In this document: positions 1 to 9,385 of the stretch, piece after piece | Position numbering within the stretch: position 1 is the first letter of the stretch | Layout: the number at the start of each line of letters is the position of its first letter | Position numbers and translations under genes: made by a program | From: Crocinitomicaceae bacterium | Lineage (GTDB): Bacteria; Bacteroidota; Bacteroidia; Flavobacteriales_D; Crocinitomicaceae | Direction of reading: 5' to 3' | Length of the DNA: 64,000 bases | NCBI GenBank assembly: GCA_020635955.1 | Contig: JACJYW010000004.1 | Location: 124,001-188,000, forward strand | Notes under the pieces: model-generated | What the model was told of the DNA's origin: nothing | Databases searched by the model: none | The model's input: only the letters and a program-made list of their open reading frames with translations

Positions 1-606
1 ACTTACCTTCAAGACGGTTGTGGTCGTTGTTCATTATACAAGACACCTAAATGCAAAGTCCACCGTTGGTCCGCAGAACTTCAAGAACTTCGTAGAATTC
101 TGAATGATTCACCTTTAGTTGAAGATCTCAAATGGAGTCAACCTTGCTACACTTTCGAAAAGGGAAATGTATTGATCATGTCCGCATTTAAAGATTTTGC
201 TACACTAGCTTTCTTTAAAGGTTCCTTGATGAAAGATAGTAAAGGGATAATGTCTGCACCCGGCGAAAATTCGCAAGCATCCAGAAGATTGAATTTCACC
301 AGTGTTCAGGAAATTATGGATAATGAAAAATTGATACGAGAATACATCCAGGAAGCCATTGAATTAGAAAAATCAGGAGCAAAAGTTGAATTTAAATTAT
401 CTAAAGCACTTGATATCCCTGAAGAACTTGAGTTGAAATTCAAGGAAAGTCCTGCTTTAAAAATGGCCTTTGAAGCCCTTACCCCAGGAAGACAAAGAGG
501 ATATGTTCTTTACTTTAATGGTGCCAAGCAATCTGCCACGAGAACTTCCCGCATTGAAAAATATATTGATCATATCCTTGTTGGCAAAGGCTTTCATGAT
601 AAATAA
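1..606 (+). CDS. YdeI/OmpD-associated (DUF1801-type) protein, 5'-truncated
   Basis: The frame is open from base 1, so the gene starts upstream of the window; the ATG at 175 is internal. The visible 201 codons begin with a Cys-containing segment (DGCGRCSLYKTPKC) and continue into a DUF1801-like core (LKWSQPCYTF, FKDFATLAFFKG). They end with the YdeI tail (LTPGRQRGYVLYFNGAKQ, then SRIEKYIDHIL). Proteins of this family are small and cytosolic; some are described as bacteriocin-protection proteins, but their biochemical role is unsettled. The family call is firm and the function is unknown. Confidence 0.85.
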   Translation, partial: TYLQDGCGRCSLYKTPKCKVHRWSAELQELRRILNDSPLVEDLKWSQPCYTFEKGNVLIMSAFKDFATLAFFKGSLMKDSKGIMSAPGENSQASRRLNFTSVQEIMDNEKLIREYIQEAIELEKSGAKVEFKLSKALDIPEELELKFKESPALKMAFEALTPGRQRGYVLYFNGAKQSATRTSRIEKYIDHILVGKGFHDK

Positions 607-721
607 CACATAACTCAACGTAATTATCACTATAAATCAAGCTGATTACAATCTTTTTCACTAAAATCAGTTAACATTCCGTTAACATAGATATGCAGTT
701 ATAAAAAATTGCGGAAATTTG

Positions 722-1273
722 ATGAATTCTGTAAATGAAATCAATAAGATGAAGCTTGTTTCGTCTACTTCCTTTCTAAAGATTTTGCTGACCTGCCTTT
801 GGTTAGGCACATTGGCTCCAGCATTTTGCCAAAAAGAAAAGCACAGGTTTCAAACCACTAAACACGAAGAATCTGAGATCTTTCTGTACCAAAATATTGA
901 GAGTCTTAATAATTTCAAGACGATTTTCTCTAGTGTTTTTGAGATTGATCTGGATAGGTCAACCATTTCTCATAGGAGAGGTTCTTATCTGGTTGAAAAG
1001 AAACCATGGGTGGATGTGACATTTGAACTGAACGTTGATGAAATGAACATTATCAATGGATATATTGAAAAAGTCAAAGACACTGAGAATTGTAACAAAT
1101 ACTTTGATAGTGTTCGATTCAGACCAATTAATACCATCTATTTTGTGACCCCAGCCTGCGAGGTATTTATTCAATGGGAAGGGCCAAATCCACCAAACAA
1201 GAAGATCATACATCAGTTACTGAAGCTTCATGATCAATTATTGAATTTCGTCAATAATAAACGTACCGTTTGA
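722..1273 (+). CDS. Exported protein of unknown function
   Basis: About 183 residues. An N-terminal hydrophobic stretch (KILLTCLWLGTLAPAFCQ) looks like a signal peptide cleaved after Ala or Cys. The ATG at 722 is taken as start; the in-frame ATG at 749 (MKLVSSTSF) would give a more standard signal peptide and is equally likely. The mature part has no motif I recognise; two Cys (in TENCNKY and TPACEVF) may form a disulfide. It stands alone between unrelated plus-strand genes with no terminator visible. Confidence 0.7.
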   Translation: MNSVNEINKMKLVSSTSFLKILLTCLWLGTLAPAFCQKEKHRFQTTKHEESEIFLYQNIESLNNFKTIFSSVFEIDLDRSTISHRRGSYLVEKKPWVDVTFELNVDEMNIINGYIEKVKDTENCNKYFDSVRFRPINTIYFVTPACEVFIQWEGPNPPNKKIIHQLLKLHDQLLNFVNNKRTV

Positions 1274-1334
1274 TCATTTTTTGAACCTATTTGAATCATA
1301 GCTGTATTTCATTTTACAAACAATTGAAACCGCT

Positions 1335-2405
1335 ATGAAAAATATTCATATTCCAGAGCCATGTCACGAAAACTGGGCTGATTTTACCCCAACACAAAAA
1401 GGAGCTTTTTGTCATTCCTGTAAAATTGATGTTGTTGACTTTTCAGATAAATCACCTGAACAGGTTAAACAGATCCTGAAAGAAAATGCAGGAAAACACA
1501 TGTGCGGAAGATTTAAAAAATCTCAATTGGACGAATTGAATGAAGATTTTTATGCCTGGGAAAACCAATCAGTTAAGAGTTTGCAAAGTAAATTCCTATA
1601 TGCCTGCCTGATCGTATTTGGAATGAGTCTATTCACTTCGTGTAATTTGAATGAGAAGCACGTACTGGGTGAAATAGCTATGGAATGGAACACGAATAAA
1701 GAGAACGCACAATTGGATCCTTTCACTCCAGCAGCCGTGAAACCTGTCGAAAAGGACACCACAAAGAAGATGGTTGAAAATGAGCTTATCAAAGGAAAAG
1801 TAAAATATACACCTGTTGAGGAAGAAACAAATAATTGCACTCCAACTTCATGGGTATTCAAAGACACTATTCCAACAGAAGAACGACATGTAAAAGGTGA
1901 AATAGCATTCATCCCAGAAGAAGAAATGCTTGGGAATTTTATCGCACCATACGAATCGGATGATACTTTGACGAATATCATATCGGTTGATACCCTGTTT
2001 GATGATGTGATGATAGACGGTGAAATCTCCTGGACACCTGAATTTGATCAATTCATAGAAGATACTCTTGTATCCAGAACTCCTGAAGATCAAAGTACAA
2101 TTGAAAAACACTCTATTCTCACTATTGAAAACGAAGAGATTTTGTCTCATTTCCAATCATCCATTTTTCCGAATCCAGCAAAAGATCAATCCACTATTGT
2201 ATTACAGGTAAGTGAAGAGCAAATCTTTAATATTTATCTCTATGCCATTAATGGTAAGTTGGTCAAGACCATTTATAATGGATTTTTATCAACAGGTAGG
2301 CAAGAGTTTGTCATTGATCTTACTCCTTATAAAGCAGGTAGTTATCTGATCATGATCCAAACAAATGAACAAAAAGCATCATTGCAAATGGAAAAACTAT
2401 TATAA
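1335..2405 (+). CDS. Cys-motif N-domain protein with transmembrane segment and T9SS type A sorting domain
   Basis: 356 residues in three parts. Residues 1-70 are a Cys-rich domain common in Bacteroidota (PEPCHENW, FCHSCKIDVVDF, MCGRF) whose spacing suggests metal binding. A hydrophobic segment near residues 86-104 ends LFTSC, which resembles a lipobox. The region after it carries four degenerate repeats of a G-[EK]-[IV]-x-[FYW]-x-P type (GEIAMEW, GKVKYTP, GEIAFIP, GEISWTP). The last 80 residues match a type A T9SS C-terminal domain (FPNPAKDQSTIVLQV, then GSYLIMI). There is no normal N-terminal signal peptide, so how it would reach the T9SS is unclear. Function unknown. Confidence 0.75.
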   Translation: MKNIHIPEPCHENWADFTPTQKGAFCHSCKIDVVDFSDKSPEQVKQILKENAGKHMCGRFKKSQLDELNEDFYAWENQSVKSLQSKFLYACLIVFGMSLFTSCNLNEKHVLGEIAMEWNTNKENAQLDPFTPAAVKPVEKDTTKKMVENELIKGKVKYTPVEEETNNCTPTSWVFKDTIPTEERHVKGEIAFIPEEEMLGNFIAPYESDDTLTNIISVDTLFDDVMIDGEISWTPEFDQFIEDTLVSRTPEDQSTIEKHSILTIENEEILSHFQSSIFPNPAKDQSTIVLQVSEEQIFNIYLYAINGKLVKTIYNGFLSTGRQEFVIDLTPYKAGSYLIMIQTNEQKASLQMEKLL

Positions 2406-2446
2406 AAACCAATCTTTTTAAGATTTCACACGTATATACTTGTAGT

Positions 2447-2454
2447 TAAATTTG
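2447..2454 (+). promoter_or_regulatory. Candidate -7 box (TAAATTTG) of the nucleotide-sugar dehydratase gene
   Basis: TAAATTTG matches the Bacteroidota -7 consensus TAnnTTTG and lies 7 bases before the ATG at 2462. Transcription would begin almost at the start codon, giving a leaderless or nearly leaderless mRNA. No good TTG/TTTG -33 element is seen at 19-23 bases upstream. Confidence 0.35.
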
Positions 2455-2461
2455 CAGTAAT

Positions 2462-4336
2462 ATGCGATTACCTTTCAAAAATGCACCTAGGTGGATAGTT
2501 TTTGCCGTGGATGTGATCATTGCCGTGATGGCATTGGTGGTTGCGTATTTGGTGCGTTTTGATACTACCAATCTTCCATTTGATGAAGAGTATCATATTT
2601 TTGTAAGAGGATTACCCTATTTTATTTTAGCCAGAAGTATTACGTTCTTCGCATTCAGAATTTATAAAGGAATGCTACGTCATACCGCTTCAGCAGATGT
2701 TAAAAGGGTGATATTTGCTACAACATCAGGTACTTTTCTTCTGATCTTAATGTCATTTGTTAAGTATCGATTTTTTGACGGATTTTTCTTGTTCCCAAGT
2801 TCAGTTATCCTGGTAGAGTATTTCGTTTGTATTTCTTTCTTACTGGTATTTCGATTCGCAGTTAAACTGCTATACATGGAAGGTGTTAAAAGAACAAAAG
2901 ACCAAATACCAACCGTAATTTATGGAGCCGGAACATATGGCTTGATCACTAAACATACTATAGATAAAGAAGTTGGACTTGAAGGTAAGATCGTATGTTT
3001 CATTGATGATGACAATAAGAAGCTTGGGAAATCTTTGGAAGGTTTAAAGATCTTTCACTCCAACTCACTTGAACAGGTTATTAAATCGAATAACATTGAG
3101 AGACTTATCATGGCCATTAAAAATCCGGATAAGACAAATAAGCGTAAAGTTATTGAAACCTGTTTAGCGAATGATGTTGAGATCCTTAATGTCCCCTCTC
3201 CGACTGAATGGATCAATGGAGAATTCACGACAGGGCAAATCAAACCTGTTAAAATTGAAGATCTATTAGGTAGAGCTTCTATTAAGTTAGATACCGATAA
3301 ATTACGTGATGAATTTGATCACAAAGTTATCCTGGTAACTGGTGCCGCAGGTAGTATTGGGTCAGAGATTGTGCGACAGCTCGTAGAATATAATCCGAAA
3401 ATGGTGATCATGTTAGATCAGGCTGAATCGGCATTATATAATTTGGAGATGGAACTGAAAGAAAAACGTTCGCTTCATTTGACAGAATCAGTGATTGGTG
3501 ATATCCGAAATTATGAACGCTTAGAGAATCTATTCAATACTTTCAAACCACAGATCGTTTTTCATGCAGCTGCGTACAAGCACGTTCCTTTGATGGAGAA
3601 TAATCCATCAGAAGCCATTTTGACCAATGTTCAGGGTTCAAAAAACCTGGTTGATCTTTCAATGCAATACAAAGCAGAGAAGTTTGTACTGATCTCAACG
3701 GATAAAGCCGTGAATCCTACAAACGTAATGGGATGTTCAAAGCGTATAGCTGAGATCTATGCACAATCAGCAAGTAGAGAGTCTAAAACTAAATTCATTA
3801 CAACAAGATTTGGAAATGTACTCGGATCAAACGGATCAGTTATTCCATTATTCAAAAAACAAATAGAGGCAGGTGGACCATTAACAGTAACCCATAAAGA
3901 TATCACGAGATACTTTATGACTATCCCAGAAGCCGTGGCTCTTGTATTGGAAGCTGAAGCAATGGGAAAAGGAAGTGAGATCTTTGTTTTTGATATGGGT
4001 GAATCAGTAAGGATCTATGATCTGGCTAAAAAAATGATCAAATTAAGTGGTTTGGAACTTGGTAAAGACATTGAGATCAAAATAACAGGGTTACGTCCAG
4101 GAGAAAAGCTTTACGAAGAATTGTTGACCAATGAAGAGAACACAGTCAAAACACATCATCCACAGATAATGATCGCTAAAGTGCGAGAATATGATTTTGA
4201 GGAGATCTCTCAACATATATCTGACCTGACATCTATGTTCCAGGATCAAAACAATGAAGAGATCGTAAAAATGATGAAATGGATTGTTCCTGAATTCAGA
4301 AGCAACAATTCAGAATTCGAAAAACTAGATAAATGA
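2462..4336 (+). CDS. Membrane-bound nucleotide-sugar 4,6-dehydratase (WbpM/CapD/PglF type)
   Basis: Converts UDP-GlcNAc-type nucleotide sugars to 4-keto-6-deoxy sugars at the cytoplasmic membrane, an early step to bacillosamine-, FucNAc- or QuiNAc-type sugars. 624 residues: four transmembrane helices (about 10-32, 51-68, 88-105, 115-137), a first Rossmann region (VIYGAGTYG, residue 153 on), then the SDR domain with the NAD motif TGAAGSIG (293-300). STDK lies at 412-415 and NVMGCSK at 421-427, where Met replaces the usual SDR tyrosine as in this family. The GLRPGEKLYEELL motif is present near the end. The next gene overlaps by 4 bases (ATGA). The exact product cannot be told from sequence. Confidence 0.9.
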   Translation: MRLPFKNAPRWIVFAVDVIIAVMALVVAYLVRFDTTNLPFDEEYHIFVRGLPYFILARSITFFAFRIYKGMLRHTASADVKRVIFATTSGTFLLILMSFVKYRFFDGFFLFPSSVILVEYFVCISFLLVFRFAVKLLYMEGVKRTKDQIPTVIYGAGTYGLITKHTIDKEVGLEGKIVCFIDDDNKKLGKSLEGLKIFHSNSLEQVIKSNNIERLIMAIKNPDKTNKRKVIETCLANDVEILNVPSPTEWINGEFTTGQIKPVKIEDLLGRASIKLDTDKLRDEFDHKVILVTGAAGSIGSEIVRQLVEYNPKMVIMLDQAESALYNLEMELKEKRSLHLTESVIGDIRNYERLENLFNTFKPQIVFHAAAYKHVPLMENNPSEAILTNVQGSKNLVDLSMQYKAEKFVLISTDKAVNPTNVMGCSKRIAEIYAQSASRESKTKFITTRFGNVLGSNGSVIPLFKKQIEAGGPLTVTHKDITRYFMTIPEAVALVLEAEAMGKGSEIFVFDMGESVRIYDLAKKMIKLSGLELGKDIEIKITGLRPGEKLYEELLTNEENTVKTHHPQIMIAKVREYDFEEISQHISDLTSMFQDQNNEEIVKMMKWIVPEFRSNNSEFEKLDK

Positions 4337-4743
4337 TCTCCACTCCTATTCAAGTAAGATTTGCAGATTGTGATATGGCAGGTCACATCCATAATGGTGC
4401 TTATTTGCATTATTTTGAGACTGGTAGGATCATGTTCTTTGTCAATGAACTCGGAAAAAATTGGGATTGGCGTAAACAAGGATTGATCATTAAAAAAAAT
4501 ACACTAGTCTATCACCGTCCAGGACATTTAGAAGATCAAATTTCAATTACAGTTGGATGCTGTCATATTGGTAACAAATCATTCACCCTAACTTATAAGG
4601 TTAATGATGCGCAAAACAATCTGATCTGTGAAGGAGAATCAGTTGTGGTTTGCATGGATTATTCAATTGGAAAAACGATTGAGATTCCATTAAATATCAA
4701 AACAGTTTTAGAAAAACATCCTTCAGATCCGGTTGAGGCATAA
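4333..4743 (+). CDS. Acyl-CoA thioesterase, 4HBT hotdog family
   Basis: 136 residues forming a single hotdog fold of the YbgC/4-hydroxybenzoyl-CoA thioesterase type. The catalytic segment reads RFADCDMAGHIHNGAYLHYF, with Asp in the place of the family's catalytic acid, followed by the long helix. Start overlaps the stop of the dehydratase gene by 4 bases, so translation is probably coupled. The substrate is not evident; a housekeeping acyl-CoA role is likely. Confidence 0.85.
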   Translation: MISTPIQVRFADCDMAGHIHNGAYLHYFETGRIMFFVNELGKNWDWRKQGLIIKKNTLVYHRPGHLEDQISITVGCCHIGNKSFTLTYKVNDAQNNLICEGESVVVCMDYSIGKTIEIPLNIKTVLEKHPSDPVEA

Positions 4744-4787
4744 AATTTGAGGTAATATTACTACCTTAATGCACCAAACTGATCGAC

Positions 4788-5930
4788 ATGAAACTTGTTA
4801 CCGTTTTCCTTTCCACCATTTGTTCAGGGATGATATTTGCTCAAATAGGTCAACCTATAGATCCTGATCAACAAACTGAGCAAACCACATCAGACGTTCA
4901 TAAATGTCGTGATGCTCAATATAGAATGATTCCTGATTGTAATGGTACGGTTTACTTTGATGAAGATCAAAAAGCAGTAATGCATGCTAAATCTGGAAAA
5001 GCCTTTACAGGTTCTTGTAAGGTTTGTCACATGAATGGTAATCTTGAAATGTTTCTGACCTATCAGGGAGGAAAACCTATTGGACAGGATACGGTTTATT
5101 TTGAAAATGGTCAAATACAATTGATCCGTTCACATGATGTTCAGGGAACTGGAAAAGAAGATGGATCTTGGAAATTATATTTTGAAACCGGTGGTGTTAA
5201 ATGGGAGAAAAATTACGTCATGGGAGCTGAAGATGGAGAGTCACGATATTATTATCCGGATTCAAGTCTGTGGAAGATCGAGACCTGGAGTTTAGGCCAA
5301 ATGAGTGGTATCAAACAAGAATACTATAAGAACAATACACTTAAGAAGGAGATCATGTATCAAAATGGTGAGTGGAACGGAAAGTATATCACCTATTTTG
5401 AGAGTGGTCTGGTTGAATCAGAGCAAGAATATAAAATGGGTAAAAAAGTAGGCCTATCAAGGTATTACTATGACAATGGACAATTATTCTATGAAGAAAA
5501 TCATGAAAACGGCTGTCGAGATGGAGAATTTAAACGATTCTATCCAAAAGAAAACATGAGATGGACCATTGAGAATTATCAAAATGACGTAAGACATGGG
5601 CTATTTGAAGAATACTATGATAATGATAAGAACACCATTAAATACCGAGCTACTTATAGAAAAGGAATGTTAATGGAAGAGCATTTCTTTGATGAGTTTG
5701 GTGATGAAACGGCGGTACCTGAGAAGAAAGATGGAATGACCATTAAAAAAGAAGAAGGAGAAGTAGATGTATCAGGATGGCCTGAGAATCCTTCAGAAGA
5801 GTTTTTGAAAGAACATCAGTTCAAGTCAATGAAAGATTACCAAAAGGCCAGAAAGAATTATATCTGGTATCATGAGCAAAAGATCAAGGAACAAGAGAAA
5901 CAAGCTAAAGAGGCAGGTAAAGGATGTTAA
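4788..5930 (+). CDS. Exported YwqK-type (MORN-like) repeat protein
   Basis: 380 residues with a signal peptide (MKLVTVFLSTICSGMIFAQ) and then about nine repeats of roughly 22-24 residues of the type YYxNGxLxxExxYxxGxxxGxxxxYY, for example YYDNGQLFYEENHENG. This is the repeat of proteins often labelled 'YwqK family antitoxin'. That label is probably misleading for Bacteroidota exported members, which lack a toxin partner. The tail is charged (EQEKQAKEAGKGC). The stop codon is shared palindromically with the convergent epimerase gene (TTAA at 5927-5930). Confidence 0.8.
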   Translation: MKLVTVFLSTICSGMIFAQIGQPIDPDQQTEQTTSDVHKCRDAQYRMIPDCNGTVYFDEDQKAVMHAKSGKAFTGSCKVCHMNGNLEMFLTYQGGKPIGQDTVYFENGQIQLIRSHDVQGTGKEDGSWKLYFETGGVKWEKNYVMGAEDGESRYYYPDSSLWKIETWSLGQMSGIKQEYYKNNTLKKEIMYQNGEWNGKYITYFESGLVESEQEYKMGKKVGLSRYYYDNGQLFYEENHENGCRDGEFKRFYPKENMRWTIENYQNDVRHGLFEEYYDNDKNTIKYRATYRKGMLMEEHFFDEFGDETAVPEKKDGMTIKKEEGEVDVSGWPENPSEEFLKEHQFKSMKDYQKARKNYIWYHEQKIKEQEKQAKEAGKGC

Positions 5931-6919
5931 TATAACTTTCTATACCACTCAATGGTTTGCTTGATACCTTCCTGAAAGTCATATCCAGGTTCGTATCCGA
6001 GATATTTTTTTGCTTTTGAGATATCTGCTAAACTTGAAAGAATATCTCCGATTCTCTTTTCTTTATGAATTGGTTTTAATCCTGATCCAATATTGTCTTC
6101 TATCTTATTGTATAATTCATTCAGGGATATCTGGTCTCCCATAGCTACATTGAAAACAGGATTTTCTAACTCAATCTTAGCCCAGGCTGCCAAAATATTC
6201 GCTTCTACTACATTCTGAACAAAAGTAAAATCTCTGGATATAGTTCCATCTCCATTAATATTACAAGTTTCACCTTTTAAAAGGTTTGTTATAAAAATAG
6301 GAATGACAGCCGCGTAAGGACCATTAATATTCTGTTTTGGTCCAAATACATTGAAATATCTTAATCCAATAATGTCCATGCCATAGACATCCCTAAAAAC
6401 CTTAGCGTAAAGTTCATTTGAACGTTTGGAAACTGCGTAGGGTGATAGTGGATTACCTATTTTCTCTTCTACTTTTGGAATGGTATTATCATCTCCGTAA
6501 ATAGAAGAAGAGGAAGAATAAACAACTTTTTTTACGCCAGCATCCTTTGCCGCAACAAGCACATTCAAGAATCCATCTACGTTTACATTGTTTGTTTTAA
6601 CCGGATTATCTATCGACCTGGGTACAGATCCTAAGGCGGCTAATTGGAAAACAATATCAATTCTATCAAATGTACTTCTAATTGCATCCAATTCAGTAAT
6701 AGACGCATTTACGAATTCAACTCGATCGGCATTAAAGTATCCTTCAATATTTCCAAGATCCCCCGTTGACAAGTCATCTAACACCACAATTCTTTTGGCT
6801 CCACAAGACACCAGCTTTTCTACCAAATTAGCTCCAATAAACCCTGCTCCGCCCGTTACCAAACAGGAAGAATTTTGAATAAATTGAATATGATCTACTT
6901 TCAGCATTGACTTATTCAT
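5927..6919 (-). CDS. NAD-dependent sugar epimerase, UDP-hexose(NAc) 4-epimerase type
   Basis: Extended SDR of about 330 residues. It has the NAD motif TGGAGFIG near the N-terminus, DDLSTG after the second strand, a serine-rich SSSSSIYGD segment and the catalytic YAVSK (Tyr161, Lys165 from this start). The short leading helix before the Rossmann fold and the ADISKAKKYLGYEP tail resemble WbpP/GalE-like UDP-GlcNAc(A) 4-epimerases. ATG at 6919 is chosen over a GTG at 6955; an ATG at 6907 is also possible. It is the last gene of the minus-strand glycan locus and probably supplies a galacto-configured sugar nucleotide. Confidence 0.88.
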   Translation of the reverse strand: MNKSMLKVDHIQFIQNSSCLVTGGAGFIGANLVEKLVSCGAKRIVVLDDLSTGDLGNIEGYFNADRVEFVNASITELDAIRSTFDRIDIVFQLAALGSVPRSIDNPVKTNNVNVDGFLNVLVAAKDAGVKKVVYSSSSSIYGDDNTIPKVEEKIGNPLSPYAVSKRSNELYAKVFRDVYGMDIIGLRYFNVFGPKQNINGPYAAVIPIFITNLLKGETCNINGDGTISRDFTFVQNVVEANILAAWAKIELENPVFNVAMGDQISLNELYNKIEDNIGSGLKPIHKEKRIGDILSSLADISKAKKYLGYEPGYDFQEGIKQTIEWYRKLY

Positions 6920-6975
6920 ATGGTTAAAATTAGCAGAAATAGACGAGTCTATCACTTAACATTATTAAATCTCTA

Positions 6976-8451
6976 TTATTTAAAGAAACGTTTCTTTAAC
7001 CTGTAAAAAGTACCATTGATATCTTCTGAAAGATTCAATTTCACAACGAGCAGCCAGTAAATCAAGGTTATAAGTGATGCATTAATTGCAATTTTTAATA
7101 ATGGGTGAGCTGAATAGTCCAGAAAAGAAAAAACCGTGATGAAAATAGCAACGATCAACACAGTCAGATACAATTTTGCACTAAATGGCCATAGGTTAAA
7201 AGCACGCTTAAGCAAAACAGCTCTGAAAAAATTCACAATTAGCATAGCTAAAAACGTTGCAAATGCAGCTCCTACTATTCCATAGTATTGTATAAAAATG
7301 AAATTGAACAGAATAACTAATACTGCAAGCAACAAGTTGAAATAAGCAATGTATTTATATTTAGATGAAGCTTCAATGATTTCCATGTTTACTCCCGTTC
7401 CTAATTCAATCACCTTTGCCAATCCCAAAAAGAAAAACGCAAATTTACCAATTCGATATTCAGGGAGATATTCAAATACGGGATCAATACAAGCCCAACC
7501 GATAATAAAGAGAAATGATCCTATAATAAGTAAGTTCAGGGCACTTTTTTGGTAAATCTCCTGAATATTATCTATGTCATTTTCTTTCCATGACTCAGAG
7601 ATAATTACAGCTGATATTCGATTGATATTCCTTTGTGGTATGCTGATCAAAACTGCTGCAAACATCATAAGGTAATAAATACCAATATAGGAAGTCGCAT
7701 CATTTGGCAACATTTTGTAGATCATAAAGGTATCAACATACTGAATAATTGAAGAAGATGAACCCGCCAAAAGTCCGAAGAGTATATATGACCCTAATCG
7801 ATTTTCAGACTTAAAAATATCACGATCAGGAAAAGTAATTTTCTTGGTGATCTTAAAGGCATATAATGTAATGAGAAATCCAGGTGCTGATAAAACAATA
7901 CAATAAAGTAAAATAAAAGAGTCGAACTCTAAGGCAGATAAATAAAGAGCAATTATTAAGAGTAAGAAAATTACTTTGGTTAGCAATCCATCAAGAAACG
8001 TTCCTATGACAGTTTTAAAGAGCATTCTTGCGTAGCCATCTATGTTAAGATAAAGTATCTTGAAAATAATGAGAACAGGTATCGCATAAACGAAAGGCCT
8101 TACAATGTCTTGATTTTCACTTCTATTTGTAATTATCTGTTCTTCTAACAAAAAGAATATGGTGAGGCCAATAGCAATTCCTACTATGGATAATAATAAA
8201 CCAAAAACTAAAAAACCATGATGCCCCTTATCCTCATCTCGATATGAAGGGAAGATCTTTTTCATTATAAGATTATACCCCAAACTAAAAATGATTGCAA
8301 ATACACCGTTAATGGAATCTATAAAGGATAATATCCCTATCTGAGAAGAAGACATTACAAATGGTTGGATCAATCTGGAAATTGCACCAAAACCAATTCC
8401 TACGAAATTGATAATCGTAGATTGCAATGCTTGCTTTTTTATTATTCCCAA
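6976..8451 (-). CDS. Wzx-type oligosaccharide flippase
   Basis: 491 residues, almost entirely hydrophobic, with about 12-14 transmembrane helices and the N-terminal polysaccharide-biosynthesis pattern (STIINFVGIGFGAISRLI). Members of this MOP/MATE superfamily flip undecaprenyl-linked glycans across the cytoplasmic membrane. Its place in the glycan locus, 56 bases before the epimerase gene, supports that role. No Wzy polymerase is recognisable nearby. Confidence 0.88.
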   Translation of the reverse strand: MGIIKKQALQSTIINFVGIGFGAISRLIQPFVMSSSQIGILSFIDSINGVFAIIFSLGYNLIMKKIFPSYRDEDKGHHGFLVFGLLLSIVGIAIGLTIFFLLEEQIITNRSENQDIVRPFVYAIPVLIIFKILYLNIDGYARMLFKTVIGTFLDGLLTKVIFLLLIIALYLSALEFDSFILLYCIVLSAPGFLITLYAFKITKKITFPDRDIFKSENRLGSYILFGLLAGSSSSIIQYVDTFMIYKMLPNDATSYIGIYYLMMFAAVLISIPQRNINRISAVIISESWKENDIDNIQEIYQKSALNLLIIGSFLFIIGWACIDPVFEYLPEYRIGKFAFFFLGLAKVIELGTGVNMEIIEASSKYKYIAYFNLLLAVLVILFNFIFIQYYGIVGAAFATFLAMLIVNFFRAVLLKRAFNLWPFSAKLYLTVLIVAIFITVFSFLDYSAHPLLKIAINASLITLIYWLLVVKLNLSEDINGTFYRLKKRFFK

Positions 8452-8587
8452 AAGAATTTGCTTTAGTTAGATAACGTATAATTCAACATGGTGGAATTAA
8501 ACACCTTGAATTTATTTCATTCAAAAATATTCATTTGAAATTCAAAAATTGTAAAAACCTAAAAGATAAAAACTTAAATAATCTTAA

Positions 8588-9385
8588 CTAAAATAGGCTA
8601 TCGAAATCTACTCTATCAAATTCCTCTAATTTACCCCCTGCAGTAGCATTGAAGATCTTTCGTCCATCTTCTTCGAACATCTTTTTATGCAATTTGTAGC
8701 TCTGGAGAACATTATGCAACTTTGGATCATGCCATTTCTTTCCTTTCCCAAAATAATCTGGATGAAAATGATTCACATCATCCTCCGTACTTTCGATTAC
8801 CGCACCTTTGATTTTTTTGACACTATCCGGAATGGTATAATTAAAATCCATTCCAATAAGATACACTTCAGAAAACCCAAGGTAATAGGCCAATTGGAGG
8901 TTAATAAAGGTCACAGATTGACCACAAAAAATAACTTCAGAGGCATCTTTTGAAAAGCGACTTTTTTCGAAGTGTTTACTCCCTTCAACATAGAATCCAA
9001 CATCCATATTGAAGAGATATACATTTTTGAAATTGGTGATTTGCTTTTTGTAAGCAGAAGGAAAAAACTTGTAATCACAATCATATTTATTGATCTCATC
9101 AATATTGTCTGCCATTACATGTCTGTCTTCTACTACATAAAAAGTTGGCTTATACCCCATCTCCCATGTTTTATAGAAGATTCCATTCACAGCAAAACTG
9201 TACTCCTCCTTTAATTTAGACAAATCCAATAGGTTTAAAGAGGGACCATTACCTACAATAAAGCATCTCTCCCCCTTAAATTTGTCTTTTAATGCGGCAA
9301 TGTTTTCCTTGTCCCAACCAAATCTAAATCCAGGTTGCTCTAAAAATTTGTTAGGAATGAGCTTTTTAGCTATTTTTTTAATCAT
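8588..9385 (-). CDS. DUF115/MptE-like protein, related to GT42 sialyltransferases; candidate CMP-sugar transferase
   Basis: About 265 residues. The N-terminal nucleotide-binding loop reads CFIVGNGPSL (41-50), followed by an Asn in VNGIFY (Asn67). Later come FCGQSVTF, LGFSEVYLIGMDF and a His-containing NHFHPDYFG (205-213). This order of motifs matches DUF115 and, as I recall them, the GT42 enzymes CstI/CstII (AGNGPSL, CNQFYF, LGYKEIYLSGIDF, then the catalytic His). With a CMP-sugar synthetase in the same locus, transfer of a CMP-sugar is a reasonable guess, unproven. ATG at 9385 is preferred to a TTG at 9391; it overlaps the VOC gene by 8 bases. Confidence 0.75.
   Translation of the reverse strand: MIKKIAKKLIPNKFLEQPGFRFGWDKENIAALKDKFKGERCFIVGNGPSLNLLDLSKLKEEYSFAVNGIFYKTWEMGYKPTFYVVEDRHVMADNIDEINKYDCDYKFFPSAYKKQITNFKNVYLFNMDVGFYVEGSKHFEKSRFSKDASEVIFCGQSVTFINLQLAYYLGFSEVYLIGMDFNYTIPDSVKKIKGAVIESTEDDVNHFHPDYFGKGKKWHDPKLHNVLQSYKLHKKMFEEDGRKIFNATAGGKLEEFDRVDFDSLF

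Noticed and set aside
4788..5930. Toxin-antitoxin system, from the 'YwqK family antitoxin' label
   Set aside because: The protein has a signal peptide and no toxin gene is next to it; the repeat is just MORN-like.
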